From an uncultured Holophagaceae bacterium (GTDB taxonomy: Bacteria > Acidobacteriota > Holophagae > Holophagales > Holophagaceae), in assembly GCA_903876615.1 (NCBI GenBank), contig CAIRAS010000129.1:1-10322 (forward strand): 10,322 bases of DNA. Direction: 5' to 3'. Made by a program: the position numbers and the translations under genes. Numbering within the stretch: position 1 is the stretch's first letter; each line of letters starts with the position of its first letter. Positions 1-6,287 of the stretch are shown here, one piece after another. The notes beneath the pieces were generated by a model. That model saw only the letters and a program-made list of their open reading frames with translations. It was not told the DNA's origin and did not search any database.

Positions 1-26
1 CCCCGATCCGCTTGCGCGAATCGGGG
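1..26. repeat. Small hairpin upstream of tdh
   Basis: Bases 1-7 (CCCCGAT) and 20-26 (ATCGGGG) are perfect inverted repeats. An inner CGC/GCG pairing can extend the stem past a one-base bulge. No T-run follows, so it is not a textbook intrinsic terminator. It may be the end of an upstream transcript or part of the tdh leader. The window edge cuts off the context, so its role is uncertain. Confidence 0.4.
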
Positions 27-234
27 TGGTCCGGGGAAGCAGGAATCTAGGAGATGCCCTCACCGGCCCACGCACGATCCGCGCGAGGGAGCCGATTATT
101 ATTGCGGTTGGGCCGCGGGAGGGGTGTGGTCATCAGAATCGCCTGGGTTCACTTTATCGGCTGGCTTCACAGATCGTCAAGTCAGGACCCGGATCCTTGG
201 TGGGGGTGGTGAAATGGAGCCAGTGGAGGGCCCG
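27..234 (+). other. Leader/intergenic region before tdh
   Basis: I find no gene here. Short open frames run through it but lack a ribosome binding site and coding character. Near 100 there is a short AT-richer patch in otherwise GC-rich DNA, and a small GCGG/CCGC inverted repeat at 104-116. No convincing -35/-10 pair is visible, and I do not recognise a glycine or other riboswitch. The only clear signal is the Shine-Dalgarno GGAGG at 225-229, five bases before the tdh start. Confidence 0.4.
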
Positions 235-1266
235 ATGAAAGCACTGCTCAAGTCCAAGCGCGAGGAAGGCATCTGGATGGGGGAGGTTCCCCTGCCGGAA
301 GTGGGCCACAACGACGTGCTGATCCGCGTCCACAAGAGCGCCATCTGCGGCACCGACGTGCACATCTATAACTGGGACGCCTGGGCCCAGAAGACCATCC
401 CCGTGCCCATGGTGGTGGGCCACGAATACTACGGCATCATCGAGCGGGTGGGTGGCGAGGTGGAGGGCTACCAGCCCGGCGACCGGGTCAGCGGCGAGGG
501 CCACATCACCTGCGGCCACTGCCGCAACTGCCGGGCCGGCAAGCGGCACCTCTGCCGGAACACCGTGGGCGTTGGTGTGAACCGCACGGGCTCTTTCGCC
601 GAATACCTGAGCATCCCGGCCTTCAATGTGTTCAAGGTGCCGGCCAACGTGCCCGACGAAGCCGCCGCCATCTTCGATCCTTACGGAAACGCCGCGCATA
701 CGGCCCTGAGCTTCGACATGGTGGGTGAGGACGTGCTCATCACCGGCGCCGGGCCCATCGGCATCATGGCCGTGGCCATCGCGAAGCATGTGGGTGCCCG
801 GCACGTGGTGATCACGGACGTGAACGAGTATCGTCTGGAGCTGGCCCGCAAGATGGGCGCGACCCTGGCCGTGAACGCCGCCAAGACCACCCTGCCGGAG
901 GTCATGGCCCAGCTGGGCATGACCGAGGGCTTCGACGTGGGTCTGGAGATGAGTGGCAACCGCAATGCCTTCGAGTCGATGCTGGAGGCCATGCACCACG
1001 GCGGCCGCGTGGCCCTGCTGGGCATCCTGCCCGGGGACTGCGCCGTGGACTGGAGCCAGGTGATCTTCAAGGGGCTGATCCTCAAGGGGATCTATGGCCG
1101 GGAGATGTTCGAGACCTGGTACAAGATGGCCGCCATGCTGCAGAGCGGCCTGGACATCAGCCCCGTGATCACGCATCGCTTCGGCATCGACGACTTCCAG
1201 CAGGGCTTCGACGCCATGCGCAGCGGCCAGAGCGGCAAGGTGATCCTCGACTGGGGAGTGAAGTAG
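235..1266 (+). CDS. tdh: L-threonine 3-dehydrogenase
   Basis: Cytosolic zinc-dependent, NAD-linked medium-chain dehydrogenase that oxidises L-threonine to 2-amino-3-ketobutyrate. Kbl normally then splits this product to glycine and acetyl-CoA. At 343 residues it is about the length of E. coli Tdh (341). Visible features are the catalytic zinc ligands C38 and H63-E64, the structural zinc cysteines C93, C96, C99 and C107 in a CGHCRNC cluster, the Rossmann loop GAGPIG at 171-176, and D195 where NAD-using enzymes bind the ribose. The signature VGHEYYG lies at 61-67. The start at 235 is chosen because GGAGG sits five bases upstream and the protein then begins MKALLKSK, as in the family. In-frame ATGs at 124 and 214 would add residues not seen in the family. 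No kbl is next to it in this window. Two hairpins follow, so transcription probably ends here. Confidence 0.95.
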   Translation: MKALLKSKREEGIWMGEVPLPEVGHNDVLIRVHKSAICGTDVHIYNWDAWAQKTIPVPMVVGHEYYGIIERVGGEVEGYQPGDRVSGEGHITCGHCRNCRAGKRHLCRNTVGVGVNRTGSFAEYLSIPAFNVFKVPANVPDEAAAIFDPYGNAAHTALSFDMVGEDVLITGAGPIGIMAVAIAKHVGARHVVITDVNEYRLELARKMGATLAVNAAKTTLPEVMAQLGMTEGFDVGLEMSGNRNAFESMLEAMHHGGRVALLGILPGDCAVDWSQVIFKGLILKGIYGREMFETWYKMAAMLQSGLDISPVITHRFGIDDFQQGFDAMRSGQSGKVILDWGVK

Positions 1267-1289
1267 CTGTTCCGCCCTCCAGCCCTTCG

Positions 1290-1316
1290 CAAAATGCGGC
1301 CTGCGGCCGCATTTTG
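1290..1316. terminator. Bidirectional hairpin terminator, tdh / lipoprotein
   Basis: AAAATGCGGCC (1291-1301) and GGCCGCATTTT (1305-1315) pair perfectly around a three-base TGC loop, and C1290-G1316 adds a twelfth pair. A-run and T-run flank the GC core, so each strand reads a GC stem followed by TTTT. This fits a bidirectional intrinsic terminator. It lies 24 bases past the tdh stop and 47 bases past the stop of the convergent lipoprotein gene. Confidence 0.8.
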
Positions 1317-1317
1317 A

Positions 1318-1342
1318 TAGCTGCGCACAGGGTGCGCAGCTG
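1318..1342. terminator. Second tandem hairpin between convergent genes
   Basis: GCTGCGCAC (1320-1328) and GTGCGCAGC (1332-1340) pair perfectly around a three-base AGG loop. A1319-T1341 and a T-G wobble extend the stem. It starts two bases after the first hairpin ends and 22 bases beyond the lipoprotein stop. It lacks a T-run of its own, so it may be an auxiliary terminator, an RNA-stabilising stem or a protein site. Confidence 0.6.
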
Positions 1343-1363
1343 GTCTCAAGGCTGGTCGGGACC

Positions 1364-1987
1364 TCAACGCAACGGCTGGGGCTGGGGCAGAGGCGGGAAG
1401 CTGCTCTCGCCCAAGGGCAGGCCATCCTTGATGAGGGTGTCCGCGGCCAAGCCCTCGCCGCCGGGGGCGAGATCCATGCCGAGGCAGGCCAGGTAGTAGC
1501 CGTCGTACTTGGTGTTGAAGCGCTGCCGGGCCGGGCCGCGCTTGACAGGCAGGTCCTCGATGGGGCGGGTCACGTAGGGGCGGTAGAAGAAGGGATGCCC
1601 CCAGGGGGTCTCGGGTAGGCGATCCAGATACTCCGGCACCAGGTTGGCCAGGGCTCCGGGGTATTCGCCCCGCTTGCCTTTGTAGCGGATGAGGGCGTCG
1701 GTGACCCGCTTGATGGCCGCCCGAACCTGCTTCTGGCGGTCGGCGGTGTCCCGGCTCAGGAAGGCCTCGATGAGGAAGAGGTCCCGCTTGGCCTGGCGGG
1801 CGGCTTCGGTGTCCGGATACCGAAGGGCCAGCTGCTTCATCATGGCCTTTGCTTCGGCGCTGCGGCCCTCCAGGTTCAGCTTGCGGGCCTCCTCGTAGAG
1901 GTTGCCAGGCAGCCGGGGATCCTCGGAGGCGCACCCTACCAGCAGCAGCAGGGGCAGCAGGACGGGAAGGACACGCGTGGGAAGCAT
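1364..1987 (-). CDS. Predicted lipoprotein with GspG-like C-terminal domain
   Basis: Predicted outer-membrane lipoprotein of 207 residues. A short leader (MLPTRVLP, then a run of leucines) ends in the lipobox LVGC with the lipidated cysteine at 19. The next residue is alanine, not aspartate, so outer-membrane sorting is expected. Residues 27-80 are helical and charged, resembling one TPR-like hairpin pair (EGRSAEAKAMM, ALRYPDTEAA). Residues 84-189 resemble the C-terminal domain of major type II pseudopilins (GspG): a helix ending in YKGKRGEYP, then LPETPWGHPFFY, then LGMDLAPGGEGLAAD, matching the family's DPWG...LGADG.PGGEG pattern. The GspG N-terminal methylation helix is absent, so it cannot assemble as a normal pseudopilin. 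The start is uncertain: neither ATG at 1987 nor the in-frame ATG at 1999 has a good Shine-Dalgarno, and both keep the lipobox in place. It is divergent from udk. Function unknown. Confidence 0.75.
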   Translation of the reverse strand: MLPTRVLPVLLPLLLLVGCASEDPRLPGNLYEEARKLNLEGRSAEAKAMMKQLALRYPDTEAARQAKRDLFLIEAFLSRDTADRQKQVRAAIKRVTDALIRYKGKRGEYPGALANLVPEYLDRLPETPWGHPFFYRPYVTRPIEDLPVKRGPARQRFNTKYDGYYLACLGMDLAPGGEGLAADTLIKDGLPLGESSFPPLPQPQPLR

Positions 1988-2051
1988 GGACCGAACCATA
2001 GCAGGACCGGGGGCCACCTTGAAGTAGGATGGAAGCAGCAAAGGGGGCGCG

Positions 2052-2705
2052 ATGACGGACAGGCCGATGCTGGTGGGCATCGTGGGAGGCTCCGGAAGCG
2101 GCAAGACCTCGGTGGCCGCCGAGCTGGTGAAGCGGCTGCGGAAGAAGGCCGTGGCCACCATGCTGCTGGACATGGACGCCTACTACGCGCCCCTGGAGCT
2201 GGTGAAGTCCCGTTTTGGCGGCATGGCCGTGAACTGGGACCACCCCCACGCCTTCGACTTGGAGCTGATGGCGGCGCACCTGATGGCGCTGCATCGCGGG
2301 GAGAGCATCCGGAAGCCGCGCTACGACTTCACCCTGTCCGACCGCACGGGCTGGGAGGAACCTGTGCCTCCCGGCAAAGTAGTGATCCTGGAGGGCTTGC
2401 TGCTCTTTGCCCTGCCGGAGCTGCGGGAACAGCTGGACATCAAGATCTTCGTGGACACGGATGCGGACATCCGGATTCTCCGGCGCATCCGGCGCGACAC
2501 CCAGGAGCGTGGGCGCAGCCTCGAGAGCGTCATGGCCCAGTACGAGAAGAGCGTGCGCCCCATGCACCTGGAGTTCGTGGAGCCCAGCAAGCGCTGGGCG
2601 GACCTGATCGTCCCCACGGGGGTCGAGAACCGCACCGCCCTGGACGTCATCACCCACCACATCTGCAGCCGGGTGCTCAGCCACGGGGAGCCCCAGCATG
2701 TTTGA
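2052..2705 (+). CDS. udk: Uridine kinase
   Basis: Cytosolic pyrimidine salvage kinase that phosphorylates uridine (and cytidine) to the monophosphate using a nucleoside triphosphate. At 217 residues it matches the usual length of about 210. The P-loop GGSGSGKT is at 12-19, the family block DMDAYY at 40-45, NWDHPHAFD at 61-69 (E. coli-type NFDHPDAFD), PRYDFTLSDRT at 89-99, and EGLLLF at 114-119. The lid region DTDADIRILRRIRRD followed by QERGR spans 135-155. An AGGGGG at 2042-2047 precedes the ATG. Its last eight bases overlap the following rhodanese gene, so it is the first gene of a tightly packed cluster. It diverges from the lipoprotein gene upstream. Confidence 0.92.
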   Translation: MTDRPMLVGIVGGSGSGKTSVAAELVKRLRKKAVATMLLDMDAYYAPLELVKSRFGGMAVNWDHPHAFDLELMAAHLMALHRGESIRKPRYDFTLSDRTGWEEPVPPGKVVILEGLLLFALPELREQLDIKIFVDTDADIRILRRIRRDTQERGRSLESVMAQYEKSVRPMHLEFVEPSKRWADLIVPTGVENRTALDVITHHICSRVLSHGEPQHV

Positions 2706-3015
2706 GAGTGGCCATAACCTCAGCCCTGAGGCCTACCGGGACCTGCCGGAGAGCGTCCAGCGCCTGGATGTGCGGCAACCCTGGGAGCACGAGCTTGCCC
2801 ACCTGCCGGGGGCCATCCTGATTCCCCTGGGCGAGCTGCCCGACCGGCTGGGCGAGCTGGACCCGGCCCGGCCCGTAGCCGCCTACTGCCACCACGGGGC
2901 CCGCAGCATGCAGGCGCTACGGGTGCTCCTGGGGGCTGGCTTCCGGGACATCGCCCATCTGGCTGGTGGCATCAACGCCTACAGCCGGATGGATCCCACG
3001 GTGCCGAGGTACTGA
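2698..3015 (+). CDS. Single-domain rhodanese-like sulfurtransferase
   Basis: Small cytosolic protein of 105 residues forming one rhodanese domain, the size of GlpE-type proteins. The family landmarks are in order: DVRQPWEHELAHLPGAILIP at 24-43, the active-site loop CHHGARS with the persulfide-forming cysteine at 64, and GGINAY at 90-95 near the C-terminus. Such proteins move sulfane sulfur to thiol acceptors, but the physiological acceptor cannot be read from the sequence. There is no signal peptide. The ATG at 2698 overlaps the end of udk by eight bases and has GGGGAG seven bases upstream. Its stop overlaps the next start (TGATG), so translational coupling to the Nudix gene is likely. Confidence 0.9.
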   Translation: MFESGHNLSPEAYRDLPESVQRLDVRQPWEHELAHLPGAILIPLGELPDRLGELDPARPVAAYCHHGARSMQALRVLLGAGFRDIAHLAGGINAYSRMDPTVPRY

Positions 3016-3620
3016 TGCGGCTGCTCCACCAGCACCCCGAGGGCTTCGATCCTGCCATCCCCTGGACTCAGGAGTCCGAGAGTGTCCGGCAGGACTCGCG
3101 CATCTTCCGGCAGATCGTGGCCCAGCGTCGCAGCCCCCACACGGGGCGCCAGCACGCCTTCTACCGCCTCGAGGGACCTGACTGGGTGAATGTGGTGGCC
3201 TTCACCCGGACCGGAGAGCTGCTGGTGGTTGAGCAGTTCCGCCATGGCATCGACGCCTCGACCCTGGAGATCCCCGGTGGCGGCTGTGATGAAGGCGAGG
3301 CCCCGGAAGGGGCGGCCCGCCGTGAGCTGAGGGAAGAGACGGGCTACACCTCGGGGCAGTGGGTGGCCCTGGGCTCCTGCACCCCCAACCCCGCCACGCA
3401 GTCCAACCGCTGCCACACCTTCCTGGCCCTGGACTGTGAGCTCGAGGGCGGCCTGCAACTGGACCCGGCGGAAGAACTCCAGGTCTGGGCCTGCGCCTGG
3501 GCCGAGTGGGAGACCCGCATGCGGCGGGGCGAGATCCACCACGCGCTGGTCCTGACGGCCTTCCAGCTGCTGAGCCTCTGGGATGGCTGGCCGGGGCTGT
3601 TGCAGAAGCTGGAGGCCTGA
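3015..3620 (+). CDS. Nudix hydrolase (ADP-ribose pyrophosphatase-like)
   Basis: Cytosolic hydrolase of 201 residues that cleaves nucleoside diphosphates linked to another moiety. A complete Nudix box (GX5EX7REUXEEXGU) spans residues 89-111, with G89, E95, R103-E104 and the metal-binding E107-E108. Upstream are LVVEQFRHG (70-78) and LEIPGGG (84-90), the VxQxR and ExPgG elements typical of ADP-ribose pyrophosphatase-type members. Downstream, TPNPATQSNRCHTFLA replaces the usual SPG.s.e segment of that subgroup, so the exact substrate is open. The start overlaps the rhodanese stop by one base, with GAGG five bases before it. It lies in the udk cluster, which fits nucleotide salvage or clean-up. 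Confidence 0.87.
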   Translation: MRLLHQHPEGFDPAIPWTQESESVRQDSRIFRQIVAQRRSPHTGRQHAFYRLEGPDWVNVVAFTRTGELLVVEQFRHGIDASTLEIPGGGCDEGEAPEGAARRELREETGYTSGQWVALGSCTPNPATQSNRCHTFLALDCELEGGLQLDPAEELQVWACAWAEWETRMRRGEIHHALVLTAFQLLSLWDGWPGLLQKLEA

Positions 3621-3621
3621 G

Positions 3622-4686
3622 GTGTTCCGATCCGCCCTCCTCGTCCCCGTCTGCTGCGTGGCCCTGGCAGCCCAGTCCGCGGTGCCCTTCTGTCAGGTGG
3701 CCGGAGCGCCCAACCCCCGCTTCGAGGCCGAGCTGGACACGGCCATCAAGGCGCTCGCGCCGGCCGAGCGGCGGGCTTTCTTCAAGGAGCTGCGGACCAA
3801 GCAGCGCGAGCTGCAGGTTCGGATCTTCGAGGTGGAGCGGGGCCTCCAGCAGGCCCAGTCGCTGCGGAACACCCTCGAGCGTGAGGCCTCTCCGAACCTG
3901 TCCCAGGCTCAGTCCCTGGTGGTGGGCCAGTCCCGGATGCTGGAAGACTTCCGAGAGCTGGACCGGGTCATCGCCCGCCAGCGCTGGGCCGAGGACCCGC
4001 TCAAGCTCGACGCCGACGAGCTCAAGGTGGACCTCTACGGAGGCTTCCAGTTCTCGAGCTTGTTCAGCGAAGGGGGGGCCGACCGGGGTTCCTTCTTCTC
4101 CAAGTCGCGTCCCTTCGTGGCCCTGGACATCCGGCAGACCTTCCGTCGGCCGGCCCAGGACACCTGGTGGGAGGTCTTCAGCACCCTCGCCTTCCAGTCT
4201 TCGAGCTTCGAGACCTCGGAGACCCTGAACGTGATCACCAGCAGCGGCCACTTCCGGGGTGAGGTGGGCCTCTGGTGGATGCAGACCCTCACCGAGCGGG
4301 TGAGCTGGGGCGTGGTGGGCACCGCCGGGGTGGTGGGCTTCAGCCAGCCTGTGCTCCAGGAGGACCTGACCGGCACAGCCCGGGACGAGTTCCGCAACCG
4401 CTTCAAGCTCGGCCTCACGACCCGGCAGGAGGAGGGCTCGTTCAAGGGTTCCTTCGCGGAGTGGTCCTACCTGCGCGATCCCCTCTTCCGCTACCAGGAC
4501 CGGCTCTACATGCGCGGTCGGGTGGTGCTGTCCCAGTTCGGCTCCCAGGGCGCCAGCGGCGACTTCTACATGGAGGGATCCGTGAACAAGGGCCGCCACG
4601 GGAAGGACGAGGCCGTGGTCCTGGTGGGCTTCCGGCTCAGCACGCTGGCCTTCTTCCGCAGCCTGGGGGCCGGCGCCAAGCCCTGA
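3622..4686 (+). CDS. Predicted outer-membrane beta-barrel protein with coiled-coil N-terminus
   Basis: I do not recognise a family. The 354-residue product begins with a signal peptide (FRSALLVPVCCVALAAQS, cleavage near residue 19-21), so it is exported. Residues 36-122 are charged and helical with long heptad-like stretches (FKELRTKQRELQVRIFEVE), probably a periplasmic coiled coil. From about 135 to the end the sequence alternates polar and hydrophobic/aromatic residues in ten or more stretches (for example LYGGFQFSSLF, WEVFSTLAFQSSSFE, GLWWMQTL, AVVLVGFRLS), as in a beta-barrel. The last residue is proline, not the aromatic typical of BAM substrates. The start is GTG at 3622, one base after the Nudix stop, with GGAGG at 3611-3615 six bases upstream. 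An earlier in-frame ATG at 3583 would place 13 residues ahead of the signal peptide and overlap the Nudix gene. It is last in the udk cluster. Confidence 0.7.
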   Translation: MFRSALLVPVCCVALAAQSAVPFCQVAGAPNPRFEAELDTAIKALAPAERRAFFKELRTKQRELQVRIFEVERGLQQAQSLRNTLEREASPNLSQAQSLVVGQSRMLEDFRELDRVIARQRWAEDPLKLDADELKVDLYGGFQFSSLFSEGGADRGSFFSKSRPFVALDIRQTFRRPAQDTWWEVFSTLAFQSSSFETSETLNVITSSGHFRGEVGLWWMQTLTERVSWGVVGTAGVVGFSQPVLQEDLTGTARDEFRNRFKLGLTTRQEEGSFKGSFAEWSYLRDPLFRYQDRLYMRGRVVLSQFGSQGASGDFYMEGSVNKGRHGKDEAVVLVGFRLSTLAFFRSLGAGAKP

Positions 4687-4690
4687 ACCG

Positions 4691-4734
4691 GGCTTGGAAA
4701 AGCTGATCGTTCGGTCTTCATCTTTTCCAAGGCC
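4691..4734. repeat. Inverted repeat after the udk cluster, possible terminator
   Basis: CTTGGAAAAG (4693-4702) and CTTTTCCAAG (4722-4731) are a perfect ten-base inverted repeat. GG at 4691-4692 can pair with CC at 4733-4734 past one bulged base. Inside the 19-base loop, GATC/GGTC can form a short inner stem around a GTTC tetraloop. It starts five bases after the barrel gene stop, which suggests a terminator or a 3'-end stem. No T-run follows the right arm, since the Ts lie inside the stem. Confidence 0.5.
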
Positions 4735-4751
4735 GCTGCGGGCGGTAGTCT
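4723..4751 (+). promoter_or_regulatory. Candidate yajQ promoter
   Basis: TTTTCC (4723-4728) and TAGTCT (4746-4751) are 17 bases apart, and the second lies 34 bases before the yajQ ATG. The match to sigma-70 consensus is weak, but a similar TAGACTGG sits 31 bases before sucC. The -35-like part overlaps the right arm of the preceding inverted repeat. Confidence 0.3.
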
Positions 4752-4779
4752 GGAAGCCTGATCAGCCCGAGGAGTTCCC

Positions 4780-5277
4780 ATGGCCAGCGAGTGCTCTTTC
4801 GACGTCGTCTGCAAAGTCGATCTGGATGAGGTCAAGAATGCGGTGGCCCAGGCCATGAAGGAGATCGGGCAGCGCTACGACTTCAAGGGCTCGGTCTCGA
4901 AGATTGAGCTCAAGGACGACAAGGTGCTGGTCCTGAACAGCGATGACGAGGTGAAGCTCAAGGCCGTCATCGACGTGCTGCAGACCAAGCTGCACAAGCG
5001 CGGCGTCAGCATCCGCAGCATGGTCTACGGCAAGCTCGAGCCGGCGTCCAAGGGCAGCGTGCGCCAGGACGTCACCATCCAGCAGGGCATCCCCATCGAG
5101 AAGGCCAAGGGACTGATCAAGGCCGTCAAGGACGCCAAGATCAAGGTCCAGGCCAGCATCCAGGGCGACCAGCTGAGGGTCAGCGGCAAGAGCCGCGATG
5201 ACCTGCAGGAGGTCATCGCCCTCTTCAAGCGGGACGACCAGGGCCTCGACCTCCAGTTCACGAACTATCGGGGCTGA
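4780..5277 (+). CDS. yajQ: YajQ-family nucleotide-binding protein
   Basis: Cytosolic protein of 165 residues (E. coli YajQ is 163). It aligns along its whole length with the family: [17 protein letters not shown] at 6-22, [13 protein letters not shown] at 32-44, [11 protein letters not shown] at 71-81, then [20 protein letters not shown] before DDLQ at 140-143, and a C-terminal LQFTNYRG. The fold is two ferredoxin-like domains. Members bind nucleotides or nucleic acids, and one Xanthomonas member is reported to bind cyclic di-GMP. The ligand in this organism is unknown. GAGGAG at 4769-4774 lies five bases before the ATG. One base separates its stop from the GTG start of the prenyl synthase gene, so the two are probably cotranscribed. 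Confidence 0.93.
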   Translation: MASECSFDVVCKVDLDEVKNAVAQAMKEIGQRYDFKGSVSKIELKDDKVLVLNSDDEVKLKAVIDVLQTKLHKRGVSIRSMVYGKLEPASKGSVRQDVTIQQGIPIEKAKGLIKAVKDAKIKVQASIQGDQLRVSGKSRDDLQEVIALFKRDDQGLDLQFTNYRG

Positions 5278-5278
5278 C

Positions 5279-6274
5279 GTGGCCCGCCTCGACCTCTCGC
5301 ACTACTTCCTCCCCATCGCCCCCAAGCTGGCCGGGGTGGAGGCAGAGCTGCAGCGCATCCTGCAGAGTGACGTGGAGGTCGTCCAGAAGCTGGCCCACCA
5401 CGTCCGGGGGGGGCAGGGCAAGCGCCTCCGGCCCGCGCTGGTCATGCTCTCGTCGCGGTTCTGCGGCGTACAGAACGAAGAGGATGTCCGCTTCGGGGCC
5501 GTTTTCGAGCTCATCCACACGGCGACCCTGGTCCACGACGATGTCATTGACCACGCCCAGCTCCGGCGGGGCATGCCCACCCTCAACCGGCTCTGGGGCA
5601 ACACCCTGACCGTGCTGTTCGGCGACCTGCTCTACCTCGTGGCCATGGGCGAGGCCATCGCCGGACGCAGCTGGCGGATGATGGAGATCTTCGCGGAAGT
5701 GACCACCCGCATGATCGAGGGCGAGCTCATCCAGAACGACGTGCTCTTCAAGCTGGACACCAGCCGCAAGGACTACTTCGATGTCCAGGAGCGGAAGACC
5801 GCGCTGCTGTTCAGTGGCTGCACCGAGAGCGGGGCCGTGCTCACGGGCCGCGGCCCGGACGAGTGCCTGGCCATGCGGCAGTACGGCCTGGAAGTGGGCC
5901 GCGCCTTCCAGCTGGTGGACGACCTGCTGGACTACACCGCCACCAGCGCCGAGCTGGGCAAGCCCGCCTTCAGCGACCTGCGCGAGGGGAAGCTCACCCT
6001 GCCCATGCTCACCCTGCTGGAGCGCGCCCCGGACGAGGTGCGCGACCTGGTCCGCACCATCTGGGACCGGGGCGAGGAGGTGCCCATCCCCGCCGACGAG
6101 GAAGCCCGCCTTCGGGAGCTCATCGCCCGGCACGACGCTCTGGCCGAGACCCGGGAGCTGGCCCTGTGCGCCTCCCGCAGTGCCGTGGCACACCTAGCCG
6201 CCGTGGCCGGCGATGCGGCCACGGGCGAGCTGCTGCGGGAGATCCCCGAGGCCCTGCTATTGCGAAGCAAGTAG
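5279..6274 (+). CDS. ispB: Long-chain polyprenyl diphosphate synthase (IspB-like)
   Basis: Trans-prenyltransferase that extends farnesyl or geranylgeranyl diphosphate with isopentenyl diphosphate, most likely to make the quinone side chain. At 331 residues it is close to E. coli IspB (323). The substrate-binding GGQGKRLRP is at 44-52, the first aspartate-rich motif DDVID at 87-91 followed by RRGMPTLNRLWGN, and the second, DDLLD, at 214-218. GKLTLPML lies at 237-244. The fifth residue before the first motif is alanine (82), a small side chain that allows long products, as in IspB (ATLVHDD). Exact chain length cannot be read. The start is taken as GTG at 5279, one base after the yajQ stop, because family similarity begins right after it and no ATG is available. 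The GGGG at 5270-5273 is only a weak Shine-Dalgarno, so translation probably depends on coupling to yajQ. Confidence 0.88.
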   Translation: MARLDLSHYFLPIAPKLAGVEAELQRILQSDVEVVQKLAHHVRGGQGKRLRPALVMLSSRFCGVQNEEDVRFGAVFELIHTATLVHDDVIDHAQLRRGMPTLNRLWGNTLTVLFGDLLYLVAMGEAIAGRSWRMMEIFAEVTTRMIEGELIQNDVLFKLDTSRKDYFDVQERKTALLFSGCTESGAVLTGRGPDECLAMRQYGLEVGRAFQLVDDLLDYTATSAELGKPAFSDLREGKLTLPMLTLLERAPDEVRDLVRTIWDRGEEVPIPADEEARLRELIARHDALAETRELALCASRSAVAHLAAVAGDAATGELLREIPEALLLRSK

Positions 6275-6287
6275 GGACCTGCCCTAC
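6271..6287. repeat. Inverted repeat spanning both convergent stop codons
   Basis: GTAGGG (6271-6276) and CCCTAC (6282-6287) form a perfect six-base stem with a five-base loop. The left arm contains the TAG stop of the prenyl synthase gene. The right arm contains, on the opposite strand, the TAG stop of the TolB/TPR gene. It may act as a weak shared 3' end. The stem is short and has no T-run. Confidence 0.4.

Noticed and set aside
1..40. tRNA 3' part or rRNA fragment at the window start
   Set aside because: The hairpin does not match a T-arm and acceptor layout, and no GTTCGA-type loop is present.
214..234. ATG at 214 as the tdh start
   Set aside because: It would add seven residues not seen in Tdh and has a poorer upstream site than the ATG at 235.
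27..234. Glycine riboswitch upstream of tdh
   Set aside because: Attractive because Tdh leads to glycine, but I cannot find the conserved aptamer core or a following expression platform.
154..1425. Long open frame antisense to tdh
   Set aside because: It is a by-product of strong GC bias at third positions in tdh. The translation is rich in His, Ala, Gly and Leu with no recognisable domain, and the sense strand encodes a full dehydrogenase.
1092..2699. Long minus-strand open frame across the tdh end, lipoprotein and udk
   Set aside because: It crosses the terminator region and is out of frame with the recognisable lipoprotein, and its translation shows no domain.
3202..4599. Long minus-strand open frame opposite the Nudix and barrel genes
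   Set aside because: The sense-strand genes have motifs, ribosome binding sites and coherent starts. The antisense translation is compositionally odd and spans two unrelated genes.
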